Positions 17,612-26,582 of a stretch of DNA of 64,000 nucleotides are shown one piece after another. Position 1 is the stretch's first letter, and each line of letters opens with the position of its first letter. The notes below the pieces were generated by a model, which was given only the letters and a program-made list of their open reading frames with translations, was not told the DNA's origin and made no database searches. The stretch lies in NCBI RefSeq assembly GCF_045124755.1, contig NZ_JBGVMK010000025.1, one strand, 5' to 3'. Source of the DNA: Succinimonas sp045124755. GTDB taxonomy: Bacteria; Pseudomonadota; Gammaproteobacteria; Enterobacterales; Succinivibrionaceae. The position numbers and the translations under genes are program-made.

Positions 17612-19705
17612 ATGACAGACAAGTCAAATACCTTACTCGTAACCTGCGCATTGCCTTATGCCAACGGGTCCATTCACCTGGGTCATATTCTGGAACATAT
17701 CCAGGCGGACATCTTTGTCAGGTTCCAGAGAATGCAGGGACGGCGGGTTTATTTTGTATGCGCCGACGATCAGCACGGCACCCCCATTATGATCAAGGCT
17801 CAGAAGCTGGGCAGAACCCCCGAGGACGTTATCGGGGAAATGGAAAACGAACACCGCCGGGACTTTGCCGGCTTCGAGATCAGCTACGATCACTACTACC
17901 GCACCAACTCTCCGGAAAACCGCGAAATTTCCGAAAAGCTCTACACCATACTCCGGGATCGGGGCTATATTCAGGTAAAAAAGATCTCCCAGCTCTTTGA
18001 TCCGGAAAAGAAGATGTTCCTGCCGGATCGCTTCGTGAAGGGCACCTGTCCGAGATGCCATGCGGAGGATCAGTACGGAGACAACTGCGAAGTCTGCGGC
18101 GCCTCCTATTCCCCGGCCGAGCTCATAAATCCCCGCTCCGTGATTTCAGGAGCCGTTCCGGTAATGAAGGAGTCCGAGCACTATTTCTTTGATCTCCCCA
18201 AGTTCGAGGGCTTCCTTAAGGAATGGATCAATTCCGGATCCCTGCCCAAAGAAATGGCCAATAAGCTTCAGGAATGGTTTGATGCCGGTCTGCAGCAGTG
18301 GGATATCAGCCGGGACGCCCCCTACTTCGGCTTTAAGATCCCCGGCACGGAAGACAAGTACTTCTACGTATGGCTGGATGCGCCGGTGGGTTACCTCGCC
18401 TCCTTCAAGAACTTCATGGCCTCCAAGGGCATCGATTTCGAGGAATTCCTGCAGGAAAGCTCCGACTCCGAAATGGTGCACTTTATCGGCAAGGACATTC
18501 TCTACTTCCACAGCCTCTTCTGGCCGGCCATGCTCCACGGCTCAGGCTGCCGGGTGCCCAACCATCTCTACGTCCACGGGTACGTCACTGTTAACGGCGC
18601 CAAGATGAGCAAGTCCAAGGGCACCTTCATCAAGGCTGCAACCTACCTTAAGCACTTTGATCCGGAATGCCTCCGCTACTACTACGCCTCCAAGATGAAC
18701 GGCAGGATCGACGATCTGGATCTCAACCTCCCGGACTTTGTGGCCCGCACCAACTCCGACCTCGTGAACAAGCTGGTAAATCTGGCCTCCCGCACCGCCG
18801 TGTTTATCACCAAGAAGTTTCAGGGAAAACTGGCCGCCTCTCTGGATAATCCGGAGCTTCTGGATTCCTTTGTGGCCGCCCGGGAGGAAATCGCCGCGGG
18901 CTACAATGCCCGGGAGTACTCCGCTCTTATCAGAAAGGTCATGGAATTAGCCGATGACGCTAACCGCTACGTGGACGAAAAGGCTCCCTGGGTAGTGGCC
19001 AAGGACGAATCCCGGAATGACGAGCTTCAAAGGATCTGCACCACCTGTCTCAACCTTTACCGGGTGCTTATCACCTATCTCTCTCCGGTGCTCCCCAAGC
19101 TGGCCCGGGACAGCGCGGAGTTCCTGAAGACCGATCTCTCCTGGGACTCTCTGGACACGGCGCTCCTTGATAAGGAAATCGCTCCCTTCAAGGCCCTCTT
19201 CAGGCGCATTGACATGAAGAGCGTGGAGGCCATGATCGCGGACTCCAAACAGGATCTTCAGGATCTTAACGCTGCGGAAAACAAGACCGCAGCCAAGAAG
19301 GGAGAGGCCAAAAAGGATGGCCAGAGCGGCAAACAGTCTGACGGCAAGAGCAAGGGTGAAGACGCCGCTCCCGGCATTATCACCATTGACGACTTTGCCA
19401 AGCTGGATCTCCGGGCTGCCAAAGTCATCTCCTGCGAGGAGGTGCCGGAATCCGACAAGCTCCTTAAGTTCCAGCTGGATCTCGGCAACGGCGAAACCCG
19501 GCAGGTCTTCTCCGGCATCAAGTCCGCCTATCAGGATCCGGCGGCTCTCGCGGGGAGATTTGTGATCATGGTTTATAACCTGGCCCCCCGGAAGATGCGC
19601 TTCGGGGTTTCCGAGGGCATGATCCTCTCCGCCGGGCCCGGGAAGAAGGATATCTTCCTCCTGTCTGCCGATGAGGGAGTTAAGCCGGGGGATCGGGTAT
19701 CCTGA
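17612..19705 (+). CDS. metG: methionyl-tRNA synthetase
   Basis: 697 residues; charges tRNA-Met and initiator tRNA with methionine. The class I signatures are GSIHLGHI (HIGH-like) near residue 19 and KMSKSKGT. A zinc-binding insert is visible (CPRCHAEDQYGDNCEVCG). After the anticodon-binding helices a Lys/Ala/Gly-rich linker (AAKKGEAKKDGQSGKQ) leads to the C-terminal EMAP-II-like tRNA-binding/dimerisation domain (DFAKLDLRAAKV to KPGDRVS). The ATG at 17612 fits the family N-terminus (NTLLVTCALPYANG) and has GGAG upstream. Followed by a strong terminator. Confidence 0.97.
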   Translation: MTDKSNTLLVTCALPYANGSIHLGHILEHIQADIFVRFQRMQGRRVYFVCADDQHGTPIMIKAQKLGRTPEDVIGEMENEHRRDFAGFEISYDHYYRTNSPENREISEKLYTILRDRGYIQVKKISQLFDPEKKMFLPDRFVKGTCPRCHAEDQYGDNCEVCGASYSPAELINPRSVISGAVPVMKESEHYFFDLPKFEGFLKEWINSGSLPKEMANKLQEWFDAGLQQWDISRDAPYFGFKIPGTEDKYFYVWLDAPVGYLASFKNFMASKGIDFEEFLQESSDSEMVHFIGKDILYFHSLFWPAMLHGSGCRVPNHLYVHGYVTVNGAKMSKSKGTFIKAATYLKHFDPECLRYYYASKMNGRIDDLDLNLPDFVARTNSDLVNKLVNLASRTAVFITKKFQGKLAASLDNPELLDSFVAAREEIAAGYNAREYSALIRKVMELADDANRYVDEKAPWVVAKDESRNDELQRICTTCLNLYRVLITYLSPVLPKLARDSAEFLKTDLSWDSLDTALLDKEIAPFKALFRRIDMKSVEAMIADSKQDLQDLNAAENKTAAKKGEAKKDGQSGKQSDGKSKGEDAAPGIITIDDFAKLDLRAAKVISCEEVPESDKLLKFQLDLGNGETRQVFSGIKSAYQDPAALAGRFVIMVYNLAPRKMRFGVSEGMILSAGPGKKDIFLLSADEGVKPGDRVS

Positions 19706-19820
19706 TCCTGCCTGATCTGAGGAACGGCAATCTCGCAGAATAAATGCTGAAATACCTGCCGAAATTCGTGCCTGAAAACATGTTCAGCGCATGATAAGCA
19801 GCAGGGCTAGAGGCTTAAAA

Positions 19821-19849
19821 AGAAACCGGGGACACCCCGGTTTTTTTTA
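19821..19849 (+). terminator. strong intrinsic terminator after metG
   Basis: Stem AAACCGGGG with CCCCGGTTT, 3-nt loop, followed by eight Ts. The left side is A-rich, so it can also end minus-strand transcription of the ClpP-like gene. Confidence 0.85.
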
Positions 19850-19876
19850 TGTCTGCTGCCGGTTCCGGCATGCTTC

Positions 19877-21232
19877 CTACCTGCAGTTCTCCCGGTACAC
19901 CCTTTCGGCCTTGAGGTTGCCCCGGGAAGCCGACTCCCGGAACAAGGCGCAGGCTGATTTCGGGTCTCTGTCCACGCCGATGCCGTTCAGAAACATATTG
20001 CCGAGAGCATAGGAGGACTGATCGCTGCCCAGACGGTATCCGGTGTAGTACATAAGAATCGCCATGCCGTAATCCTGAGGCACCATGATCCCCTGCTCCG
20101 AAATGTACCCCAGATAGTTCACCGCCGCCGGCACCATCATTTTGACAGCCTTGAGGATATAGGACACCGCTTCGGCATCCCGGCCGTGCTTCTTGAAGTA
20201 CATCCCCATCCGGAATACGGCGAGACCGTTGCCTTTGTTTGCGGCCTTTTCATAATAGTACCAGGCGGTTTCATGCTGCTTTACGTTCCCGCCCAGACCG
20301 TCCTGATACATCTTTCCGATAAGGTATTCGGGGATGCCGGTGCGATCTCCGGGGATAAGGCGGGCGAGCTTTGCCGCGGCCTCCTCAAAATCCATGCCCC
20401 GGGTATCGTAAAGCGGAATGCTGCGGTAGTAGGCATCGGTGGCCCAGATCCCGGAACGGAGATCGTCTGATTTGGCAAGCTCCTCCACCTGGCGATCTAT
20501 CTCGGCAAAAACATCATCGGCGGGACTGGGATTTTGGGCTGTTGCCAAAGCTCTGCCGGAACTGAAAATCCCCTGTCCGGAAGCAGCTCTCCGCTGAGCC
20601 TGCGGTTTCGGGGCAGGTTTTTCCGGAAGAGACAGCGTGGAAATATTCCGGAGATCCTGCTCCGTAAGGCGATAGGATTCCCCCGGCGGAGTATCCAGCA
20701 TGGCCATCCGGATATTGTCCGGCACCTTGAGCTTGCGGTAGAGGTCATTAATGGTCACCGAGTACCCCCGGGCGGAAAGACTGTCTCCGTCCTCATCCGA
20801 GATCCGATGCACGTACATGGAGGCTCCCGGCATGGCAGCCCTGGCCGATCCGGAGATAAAAATCAGAAAGCAGGCGCTGGCGCAGGTGGCATTCTCCAGC
20901 ACCACCGTGCCCATGCCGTCTTCGCTGACCCGCCGGGCGATCTCCAGAGCCGGCATTACCTGTCCGCCGGGACTGTCCAGCACCACGAATTTCGCCGGAA
21001 TGCCGCCCCGGGAAAGACTGTCAGCGAGAGTGATAAAGTCCGGAGCGTCCTTGGCACGAATCTCTCCGGTGATGGTGATATAGCCTTCCCCGCTGTCCAG
21101 TCTGGAAAAGCCGATATCCGCAGCGAAAGAAACGGCGGCCCCGAAAAGCAGGGAGCCAAAAATCAGGGAACCGCAAAAAAGAGAACTGCCGCAAAACCGC
21201 GAAATACCGGCAAGGAATCTGCGCTGTTTCAT
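19877..21232 (-). CDS. exported ClpP-like protein with Sel1 repeats
   Basis: 451 residues. A hydrophobic signal peptide (about residues 15-38, SLIFGSLLFGAAVSFA) is followed by a ClpP/crotonase-like periplasmic domain: VLDSPGG (84-90), CASAC with candidate nucleophile S119, and MYVHR with candidate H142. Pro/Ala/Gln-rich linker, then Sel1-like repeats (AAWYYEKAANKGNGLAVFRMG-type units near residue 320 onward, and YALGNMFLNGIGV), which usually mediate protein contacts. Related proteins are annotated as predicted periplasmic ClpP-class proteins; targets unknown. ATG at 21232 has AAAGGAGG 7 nt upstream. Convergent with metG. Confidence 0.75.
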   Translation of the reverse strand: MKQRRFLAGISRFCGSSLFCGSLIFGSLLFGAAVSFAADIGFSRLDSGEGYITITGEIRAKDAPDFITLADSLSRGGIPAKFVVLDSPGGQVMPALEIARRVSEDGMGTVVLENATCASACFLIFISGSARAAMPGASMYVHRISDEDGDSLSARGYSVTINDLYRKLKVPDNIRMAMLDTPPGESYRLTEQDLRNISTLSLPEKPAPKPQAQRRAASGQGIFSSGRALATAQNPSPADDVFAEIDRQVEELAKSDDLRSGIWATDAYYRSIPLYDTRGMDFEEAAAKLARLIPGDRTGIPEYLIGKMYQDGLGGNVKQHETAWYYYEKAANKGNGLAVFRMGMYFKKHGRDAEAVSYILKAVKMMVPAAVNYLGYISEQGIMVPQDYGMAILMYYTGYRLGSDQSSYALGNMFLNGIGVDRDPKSACALFRESASRGNLKAERVYRENCR

Positions 21233-21734
21233 AAAGGCCTCCTTTGGCGCCGCATAGGAGCCCGGACGTGAGAGACTCGGGCTCATCCGGGGATCTGCTG
21301 CGTCCGGAATCTGGTTTCAGAGCAGTCAGGGCGAATGCTCCCCTTCTCATTAATTATCCATCATTGCTAATAAATATACCTTTAAGAGCATCACACTCAA
21401 CACATTGGTAAAAAATCTTTATGAGATACCAGACGGGCTCACGGCGGAACCATCGCTTTAGAAGCTTAATGGATACACCCGGAGTTACCGGGAAGAACCG
21501 CCGGAGAGGAATTTTCAGAGTTCATAACATGGGCTCTTTTCAGGCGTTCTCTTCATGACATGAACTTTTTATTTCCGTTTGCGGATCTTTTCTGTAAGAG
21601 AATTGAAACACCCAAAGGGTAATTTGGGCCATGGCCGTTTTGGGACTTGTCCGGGATGCAATAAAAACAGGGAATTTCCGACGGCTTTTCCGGAATCTTT
21701 ACCAAGGACACTCAGACAAAAAAAGGAACCCGTT
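21233..21734. other. region upstream of the cas genes
   Basis: About 500 bp with no gene. It must hold the cas promoter; no consensus pair stands out. It contains a split CRISPR-repeat-like sequence at 21578-21609. Confidence 0.5.
21578..21609 (+). promoter_or_regulatory. split repeat-like element before cas4-cas1
   Basis: TTTGCGG (21578-21584) and ATTGAAAC (21602-21609) are the two ends of the 3' half of the CRISPR repeat in its transcribed orientation, here spaced by 17 nt instead of 1. It may be chance or a relic repeat. Confidence 0.2.
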
Positions 21735-23594
21735 ATGACTGCTGCATTCTCCCCCGCCGATCACGCTTCTTCTGCTTCTCCTGATTCTTCTGCGGTCTCT
21801 TCCGCAACTATCTCCGGAGCCGCCCTTCCTGTGGGCGTTCCCGGGCGGAACAAGAATCTGCGCCTCACCTGGAAGGCTGTCATTACCGGTCAGTCTTGTC
21901 CCCGGAGACTCTGGAATCAGTACCATGAAGCCATGATGAGCGAGGAAGAGGACAGTGTCTCCGTTCCGTCTGAAAATACCGGTTCCGATATCATGCCTCT
22001 GGAGGTTCCCGCCGTGATCCGTTCCAATACCGGCCTGACAACCGTCATTGATGATCGCTGCCGGGAGTTCGACGCCCTCCTGAAAAACCTGAACCAGAAT
22101 GCCAAAACCGATCTGGTATCTCTGGAAACCCTGCGTTTATCCAGCTCTGACCAGATCTTCGAGGGCATCATGCGCATCTACTGTCTGAACGGCCTGATTG
22201 TGACCGCCATCTCCCCGCTGGAAAAGCATGCCCCGGAGGAGCAGCGGCTTATTCTGAAGTTTCATTACTGGCTGATGACGGAGCGCGGCAGGCACTGCGA
22301 CGGCGGGCTTCTGCGGGATCCTCTGACCGGCCTTACCAGCCTGGAAACATTTTCTGAAGAGGAGATGACGGAGTTCCGGAAGCTTATCGCCAGCCTGAAG
22401 GCCGCAGTTCTCAGTGACACTCCCCCGGCAGTAACCAAAACCTGCGCCCGGTGCTCCCGCTGTCCGGATCTGGATCAGTGCGCCTCCGACACCATTACTC
22501 CGGGCATTGCCGATTTTGAAAACATGTCCGATGAGGAAAGACAGCTTTACCTCAAAAACGATTATGACAAATACCCCCTCTTTGTCTGCACTCAGGGCAG
22601 CAGGATTTCCGTTACCGGAAAATGTCTGATAATCCAGAATGACAGCTTCCCGGAAGTCAGAAAGCCTTTGGCCGAACTCAGCGCTCTTGTTCTGGTGGGC
22701 GGCATCAATCTCACCACTCCCTGCCAGAAAACCCTGGGTCAGGAAGGGATCCCGGTGGTATTCACCTCCACAACCGGAAAATGCCATGCCGTCTCCGTGG
22801 GGCCGGAAAGCGCCTATAAAAATGCCGCTGCCCTGAAATGCCAGGTGGAGATCTCTCAGGATCCTGAAAAAAGCATCGCCATTGCCAGAAGTCTGGTGGC
22901 TGCCAAAATCCGGAATCAGGTCAGCCTGATCAGAAAGATTACCAATAAGGAAAAACAGCCCCAAAAAATCAAAGACTGCATAGCCTTGCTTAACAGACTT
23001 ATCGCAGCCTGTTCATCGGCCAAAAACATCGGTCAGCTTATGGGACTTGAGGGAGAAGCTGCGTCAGCGTATTTTGACAACCTTGCCGAGAAAATTTCAG
23101 AAAGCAGCAGCGAACTCACCATGAACGGCAGAAACCGGCGGCCGCCCCGGGATCCTGTTAACGCCCTGATATCCTTCGGGTATGCTCTTCTGCTCCAGAA
23201 TGTAGTGGCTGCCCTGAAATCCTGCGGACTCTGCGAATGGCTGGGCGTGCTGCACACCGAACGTTCCGGCAAACCCTCTCTGGCCTTGGATCTTATGGAG
23301 GAGTTCCGCTCTCCGGTGGTGGATGCCCTGATGGTCACCATTGTCAGAAAGAATATCTTCAACCCCTCTGATTTCGAGGAGAAATACGACAATGATAATG
23401 AACGCTATGTTTCCCTGACCGAAAACTCCCGCAAAAAGTTCATTTCTTTGTTTCAAAGAAGGCTGGATACCTTATGCACCCACAGGCTTTCCGGCAGACG
23501 CTGCTCCTGGAGGGAATCCATCTATCTTCAGGCGGGGGTATTTCTGCGAACTATCAGGGGAGAGCTTCCCAGTTATGTAGGCATGGAGTTTTGA
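21735..23594 (+). CDS. Cas4-Cas1 fusion, CRISPR adaptation integrase
   Basis: 619 residues. Residues 40-250 are a Cas4-like domain: QSCPRR (C55) and the cluster CARCSRCPDLDQC (C237, C240, C243, C249), enough for a 4Fe-4S cluster. The nuclease residues look lost: the expected GIxD reads GIMR (144-147), and neither the E-x-K strand nor QxxxY is found in the following segment. Residues 280-619 are a complete Cas1: E439 in LEGEAASAYF, H507 in GVLHTERSG, and D519/E522 in LALDLMEEFR. Cas1 with Cas2 integrates new spacers; Cas4 normally trims prespacers and selects the PAM. AAGGA lies 7 nt before ATG 21735. Cas4-Cas1 fusions are known from types I-G and V-B, but no effector is nearby. Confidence 0.9.
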   Translation: MTAAFSPADHASSASPDSSAVSSATISGAALPVGVPGRNKNLRLTWKAVITGQSCPRRLWNQYHEAMMSEEEDSVSVPSENTGSDIMPLEVPAVIRSNTGLTTVIDDRCREFDALLKNLNQNAKTDLVSLETLRLSSSDQIFEGIMRIYCLNGLIVTAISPLEKHAPEEQRLILKFHYWLMTERGRHCDGGLLRDPLTGLTSLETFSEEEMTEFRKLIASLKAAVLSDTPPAVTKTCARCSRCPDLDQCASDTITPGIADFENMSDEERQLYLKNDYDKYPLFVCTQGSRISVTGKCLIIQNDSFPEVRKPLAELSALVLVGGINLTTPCQKTLGQEGIPVVFTSTTGKCHAVSVGPESAYKNAAALKCQVEISQDPEKSIAIARSLVAAKIRNQVSLIRKITNKEKQPQKIKDCIALLNRLIAACSSAKNIGQLMGLEGEAASAYFDNLAEKISESSSELTMNGRNRRPPRDPVNALISFGYALLLQNVVAALKSCGLCEWLGVLHTERSGKPSLALDLMEEFRSPVVDALMVTIVRKNIFNPSDFEEKYDNDNERYVSLTENSRKKFISLFQRRLDTLCTHRLSGRRCSWRESIYLQAGVFLRTIRGELPSYVGMEF

Positions 23595-23611
23595 AACATG
23601 GAGTTCTGATC

Positions 23612-23908
23612 ATGAAAAAGTTCATTTTTGTCGCTTATGACATCACCATTGATAAAATAAGACGCCGTCTTGTGAAGTATTTGGAAAACTACGGCCACCG
23701 CATTCAGTACTCGGTCTTCTGCCTCCGGGTAACCGAGCGGGAGCTTTTTGAACTCAGGCAGCGCATTGAAGAGCTTACCGCTCCTGACCAGGGCAAATCG
23801 GTAATCTTCATCCCGGGGGAAAATGCTCACATCGAAGAAGTTATACCCAAAAGTCTGGACATCATCGGGGACATAAAGAGCTACCGCACGGAATCCTGCG
23901 TGGTGTGA
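23612..23908 (+). CDS. cas2: Cas2, CRISPR adaptation protein
   Basis: 98 residues, ferredoxin-like fold. FIFVAYDIT with D10 is the conserved first strand, RRRLVKYLENYGHRIQYSVFCL the helix and second strand. It forms the core of the Cas1-Cas2 integration complex. The start is 17 nt after the Cas4-Cas1 stop, so the two are co-transcribed. The ORF's longer 5' extension overlaps cas1 and is not supported. Confidence 0.95.
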   Translation: MKKFIFVAYDITIDKIRRRLVKYLENYGHRIQYSVFCLRVTERELFELRQRIEELTAPDQGKSVIFIPGENAHIEEVIPKSLDIIGDIKSYRTESCVV

Positions 23909-24019
23909 ATGCGGTGCTGGCACCGGAGCCCCCTGTCATCAGAAAGTCCAATGAATGGAAGGAAGATCTGAAAAGGGCTTTCTGAAAGTATTTCCAGCTG
24001 AACATCATATCCCTGATTA

Positions 24020-24721
24020 TCATCCCTGCTCATTCCCGGCTTCGCAGTTCCGGGATTCGGGCAATATTTCTCTGTCACGATCGATAAAACTTCTGAGGCT
24101 GCTGCCCACGGTGTGCAAATCACCGTGCATGGTATATGGCGTATTGGAGGTGGAAAGCCGTACCAGCCTGCCGTCATCCAGAACAAACTTGCAGACATAC
24201 TCTCCGCCGCACATCCCGTTATCCGGGCCGCCCTGACACTTGTTCAGTCCCAGTTTCCTGATCAGAGCGAAGATCTGGTCATAAACCTCTTTGTCCGCGC
24301 GATAGCCCCGGTGTATTTCAGGGCCGCCGAACTGGTTGCTGTAGGTGTGGATCTGATATTCTCCGGAGGCTTCATCAAGATAAAGCACCGTCTCATCATG
24401 GAGATCCCCCATGCCGGTAGCCACCGATTTCGAGCAGCAGTCCAGAAGCATCTTAAGGCCCTTGTCGCTGGGGGGACAGTATCCCGGGGGAAGTGTGTCA
24501 GCAGGGAATCCCGGAAAACCGCCGATAAACGGAGACATCACCCCTTTGAAAGGCATTCCGGCAGGAGCGGCCGGCGGGGGCGGTACTTCAGAGACCGGAA
24601 CAGGAGCCGCTTTGTCCGCATCCAGAAGCATGCCGCATTCGCAGCAGAATTTGGCCGATGCCGATACGATGGAATGGCAGTAAGGGCAGGCAAAGGCCGC
24701 GGATTTAATCTGATCAGTCAT
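24020..24721 (-). CDS. zinc-ribbon protein of unknown function
   Basis: 233 residues. An N-terminal zinc ribbon (CPYCHSIVSASAKFCCEC, residues 12-29) is joined by a Pro/Ala-rich linker to a domain of about 140 residues with YLDEASGEYQIHTYSNQFGGP, GLNKCQGGPDNGMCGG and YVCKFVLDDG. The second part is not recognised. A fragment of a second copy survives at 26455-26520, so this gene belongs to the duplicated block beside the CRISPR array. Converges with cas2; the gap is 111 bp. No sign that it takes part in CRISPR function beyond position. Confidence 0.6.
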   Translation of the reverse strand: MTDQIKSAAFACPYCHSIVSASAKFCCECGMLLDADKAAPVPVSEVPPPPAAPAGMPFKGVMSPFIGGFPGFPADTLPPGYCPPSDKGLKMLLDCCSKSVATGMGDLHDETVLYLDEASGEYQIHTYSNQFGGPEIHRGYRADKEVYDQIFALIRKLGLNKCQGGPDNGMCGGEYVCKFVLDDGRLVRLSTSNTPYTMHGDLHTVGSSLRSFIDRDREILPESRNCEAGNEQG

Positions 24722-24870
24722 CTCGAATCTCGCGTTGATTTAAAAGCATTAACAAACCGTACCCCAACCCAAAAGATTTTTTCTTCTTCCGGGAAGTCAT
24801 TCCGGGACACGCCCGCTCCTGCAACCGAATCCCTTTTTACCTGGCCTGTTTTACCTCTGTACCGCGGCTC

Positions 24871-25563
24871 TCAGGCATTCCTTTTCCTGAAATCAGGTTC
24901 AAGGATCCGGGCACTGTCGGGGTTATAGCCGGAGATCTTCAGGAAGTAAAAGACACCGGGCTCCATGAACACCAGATAATCCCCCCAGAAAGCCATTTGG
25001 CGGGTGATGGCCCGGCCAGGGGTTTCCGGATCCCAGAAGCTCCCCATCAGGACATCCCGGAACTCTCCGGTGTAGATAACGGGATTCTTCCATACGCCGT
25101 AGCAGGAGAGATGGCTGCCGGATTTGGAAAGCTCCTCAAGGAACAGCTGAAGCAGATTTGTCTCCTGCTCGAACACATGAACGGAGAGCTGCTGCTCTTC
25201 CAGAGGCGTATAAGCCCTGACGTACGATCTGAAGAACCGGAAACGGCCTTCGCTGCGGATTTTCAGGAAGCCGGGGAAGACATGAATTACGCCGGTGACG
25301 GACTTCTCGTATTCGATTTCCCCGGTGTACAAGCCGACATTGGTGTTATTGATCCCGTAGGTGCTGAAAAGGTACTGCCCGTTGACATAAGGAGCCCGTT
25401 CGGGATCGCAGGACTCCATGTACTGAGACAGGAGAAATCTGCGGTACAGAAGCTCGCTGGTGGTGACCTTTTCAGGCTCTTTGAGATAATCCGCGAGCTC
25501 GTCCCGGCGGTGCTTCAGAAGAGGAGCAAGATCCTCATAGTCATAAAAAACGGTTGCGGCCAT
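24871..25563 (-). CDS. duplicated protein of unknown function, copy A
   Basis: 230 residues, no signal peptide or membrane helix. It is a close paralogue of the protein at 26583-27260: both start with DYEDLxPLxKHRRDEL and share YLFSTYGINN, VFPGFLKI, SCYGVWK, VIYxGxFxDVL and GDYLVFMEPGVFYFLK, ending ILEPDFRK. I do not recognise the family; Trp/Tyr/Phe richness and the beta-rich middle suggest a small enzyme or immunity-type fold, but that is a guess. The ATG at 25563 matches the paralogue's N-terminus. It follows the 133-residue gene by 49 bp and is probably co-transcribed. Confidence 0.65.
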   Translation of the reverse strand: MAATVFYDYEDLAPLLKHRRDELADYLKEPEKVTTSELLYRRFLLSQYMESCDPERAPYVNGQYLFSTYGINNTNVGLYTGEIEYEKSVTGVIHVFPGFLKIRSEGRFRFFRSYVRAYTPLEEQQLSVHVFEQETNLLQLFLEELSKSGSHLSCYGVWKNPVIYTGEFRDVLMGSFWDPETPGRAITRQMAFWGDYLVFMEPGVFYFLKISGYNPDSARILEPDFRKRNA

Positions 25564-25612
25564 GGCTATTTCCCTTATTTTCGTTTGCATTAGTTCCCGG
25601 CAGGCATGGCTG

Positions 25613-26014
25613 TTATCGCCTGTCCGCGGTAAAAACCAGCTCCGGAGCATCCGGATCCTGTTCCAGTCTGTCCAGGGAAATGCCTTCTTCATTGGCAACC
25701 CCGGTTTTTACCAGCAGGGATTCGACTCTGCGGAGATCGGCCATTTCCAGCCGGGCCTCCTTCACCATACTCTCGTCATTATCCCGGATCCCGTCTCGGA
25801 GCGTCTGGCAGTCGCCCTGGAACACGATCCCTAGATACTGCCAGAGTCCCTGCGGAGTGGCGTTGGCTCCGTCCAGGAAATCAAGGAAATCATAAAAAAC
25901 GGCATGCTCCTCGGCACTGACCGCCATAGGATTGGATAACCCGTCCGTCAGGGAAATAAGCCCGCACCTTAGTTTAATCATCTGTTCGCTGCTCAGTTCC
26001 ACGTTTCTGTCCAC
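25613..26014 (-). CDS. small acidic protein of unknown function
   Basis: 133 residues, acidic and helical (EEHAVFYDFLDFLDG, EARLEMADLRRVESLL). It starts with GTG at 26014 with AGGAG 8 nt upstream. It precedes duplicated copy A and has no counterpart in the second copy of the block, so it was either inserted into copy A or lost from copy B. Family not recognised. Confidence 0.5.
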   Translation of the reverse strand: MDRNVELSSEQMIKLRCGLISLTDGLSNPMAVSAEEHAVFYDFLDFLDGANATPQGLWQYLGIVFQGDCQTLRDGIRDNDESMVKEARLEMADLRRVESLLVKTGVANEEGISLDRLEQDPDAPELVFTADRR

Positions 26015-26275
26015 GTTTCTGTTCTCCTGTCATCGTTACCGGCAAGCTCAAAAGATATATTTCCTGAATCATCAGCCTGGGAAACCGAGGCTGGATTGCT
26101 GGACAGTCCGAAGTACATGATTCAATTCATTTCAATGGTGACAATTGTATCGGGCCGCGGTAAATGCGGCATGTCTCGGCATTCAGGCAGCGGCATTCGG
26201 GCATGTCGCGGTACCAAAAGATCCAAGCGTACCAAAAGATCCAAGACAGTTTCCCGGAGGTCAAAAGGAGGCTGC

Positions 26276-26341
26276 ATGACTTTCAGCCAGCGGCTTAATC
26301 AGCAGACCTTGATACCGCCCGAACTTGATACCGTATTTTAA
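26276..26341 (+). CDS. 21-residue microORF, copy A
   Basis: Begins MTFSQRLNQQTLIP, with AAAGGAGG just upstream of the ATG. The same ORF start recurs at 27519 with the same ribosome-binding region. The two differ by a 16-bp deletion between short TTGATACCG repeats, which shortens copy B. Probably a relic of a longer gene's 5' end, or a leader peptide. Confidence 0.3.
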   Translation: MTFSQRLNQQTLIPPELDTVF

Positions 26342-26454
26342 CCAAAATTTGATTACGGAAGTTTTTGATTTTAGTGCGAAAGCGAAAGATGAGGTTAGAT
26401 GGCAAAGTACAGTTATGGATGAATGTCTATTTCAGGGCAGGCAGTTTAGCCGGT

Positions 26455-26520
26455 TTCACCGCAGTACGGATCCGATATTCTCAGGAGGCTTCATCAGGAT
26501 AAAGCGCTGTCTCTTCCGGG
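26455..26520 (-). pseudogene. fragment of a second zinc-ribbon gene
   Basis: About 65 bp closely matching the middle of the zinc-ribbon gene at about 24345-24410 (shared GATATTCTC and GGAGGCTTCATCA). It lies directly downstream of duplicated copy B, exactly where the zinc-ribbon gene lies relative to copy A. It shows that the duplicated unit once included that gene. Confidence 0.65.
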
Positions 26521-26582
26521 AAGTAATTCCGGGACACGCCCGTTCCTGTAACTGAATCCCGTTTTAGCTCTTACCGCCGCGC

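Noticed and set aside
21735..23594. A second CRISPR effector hidden in the Cas4-Cas1 fusion's N-terminal half
   Set aside because: The cysteine pattern and length fit Cas4; no HEPN, RuvC or HNH signature is visible.
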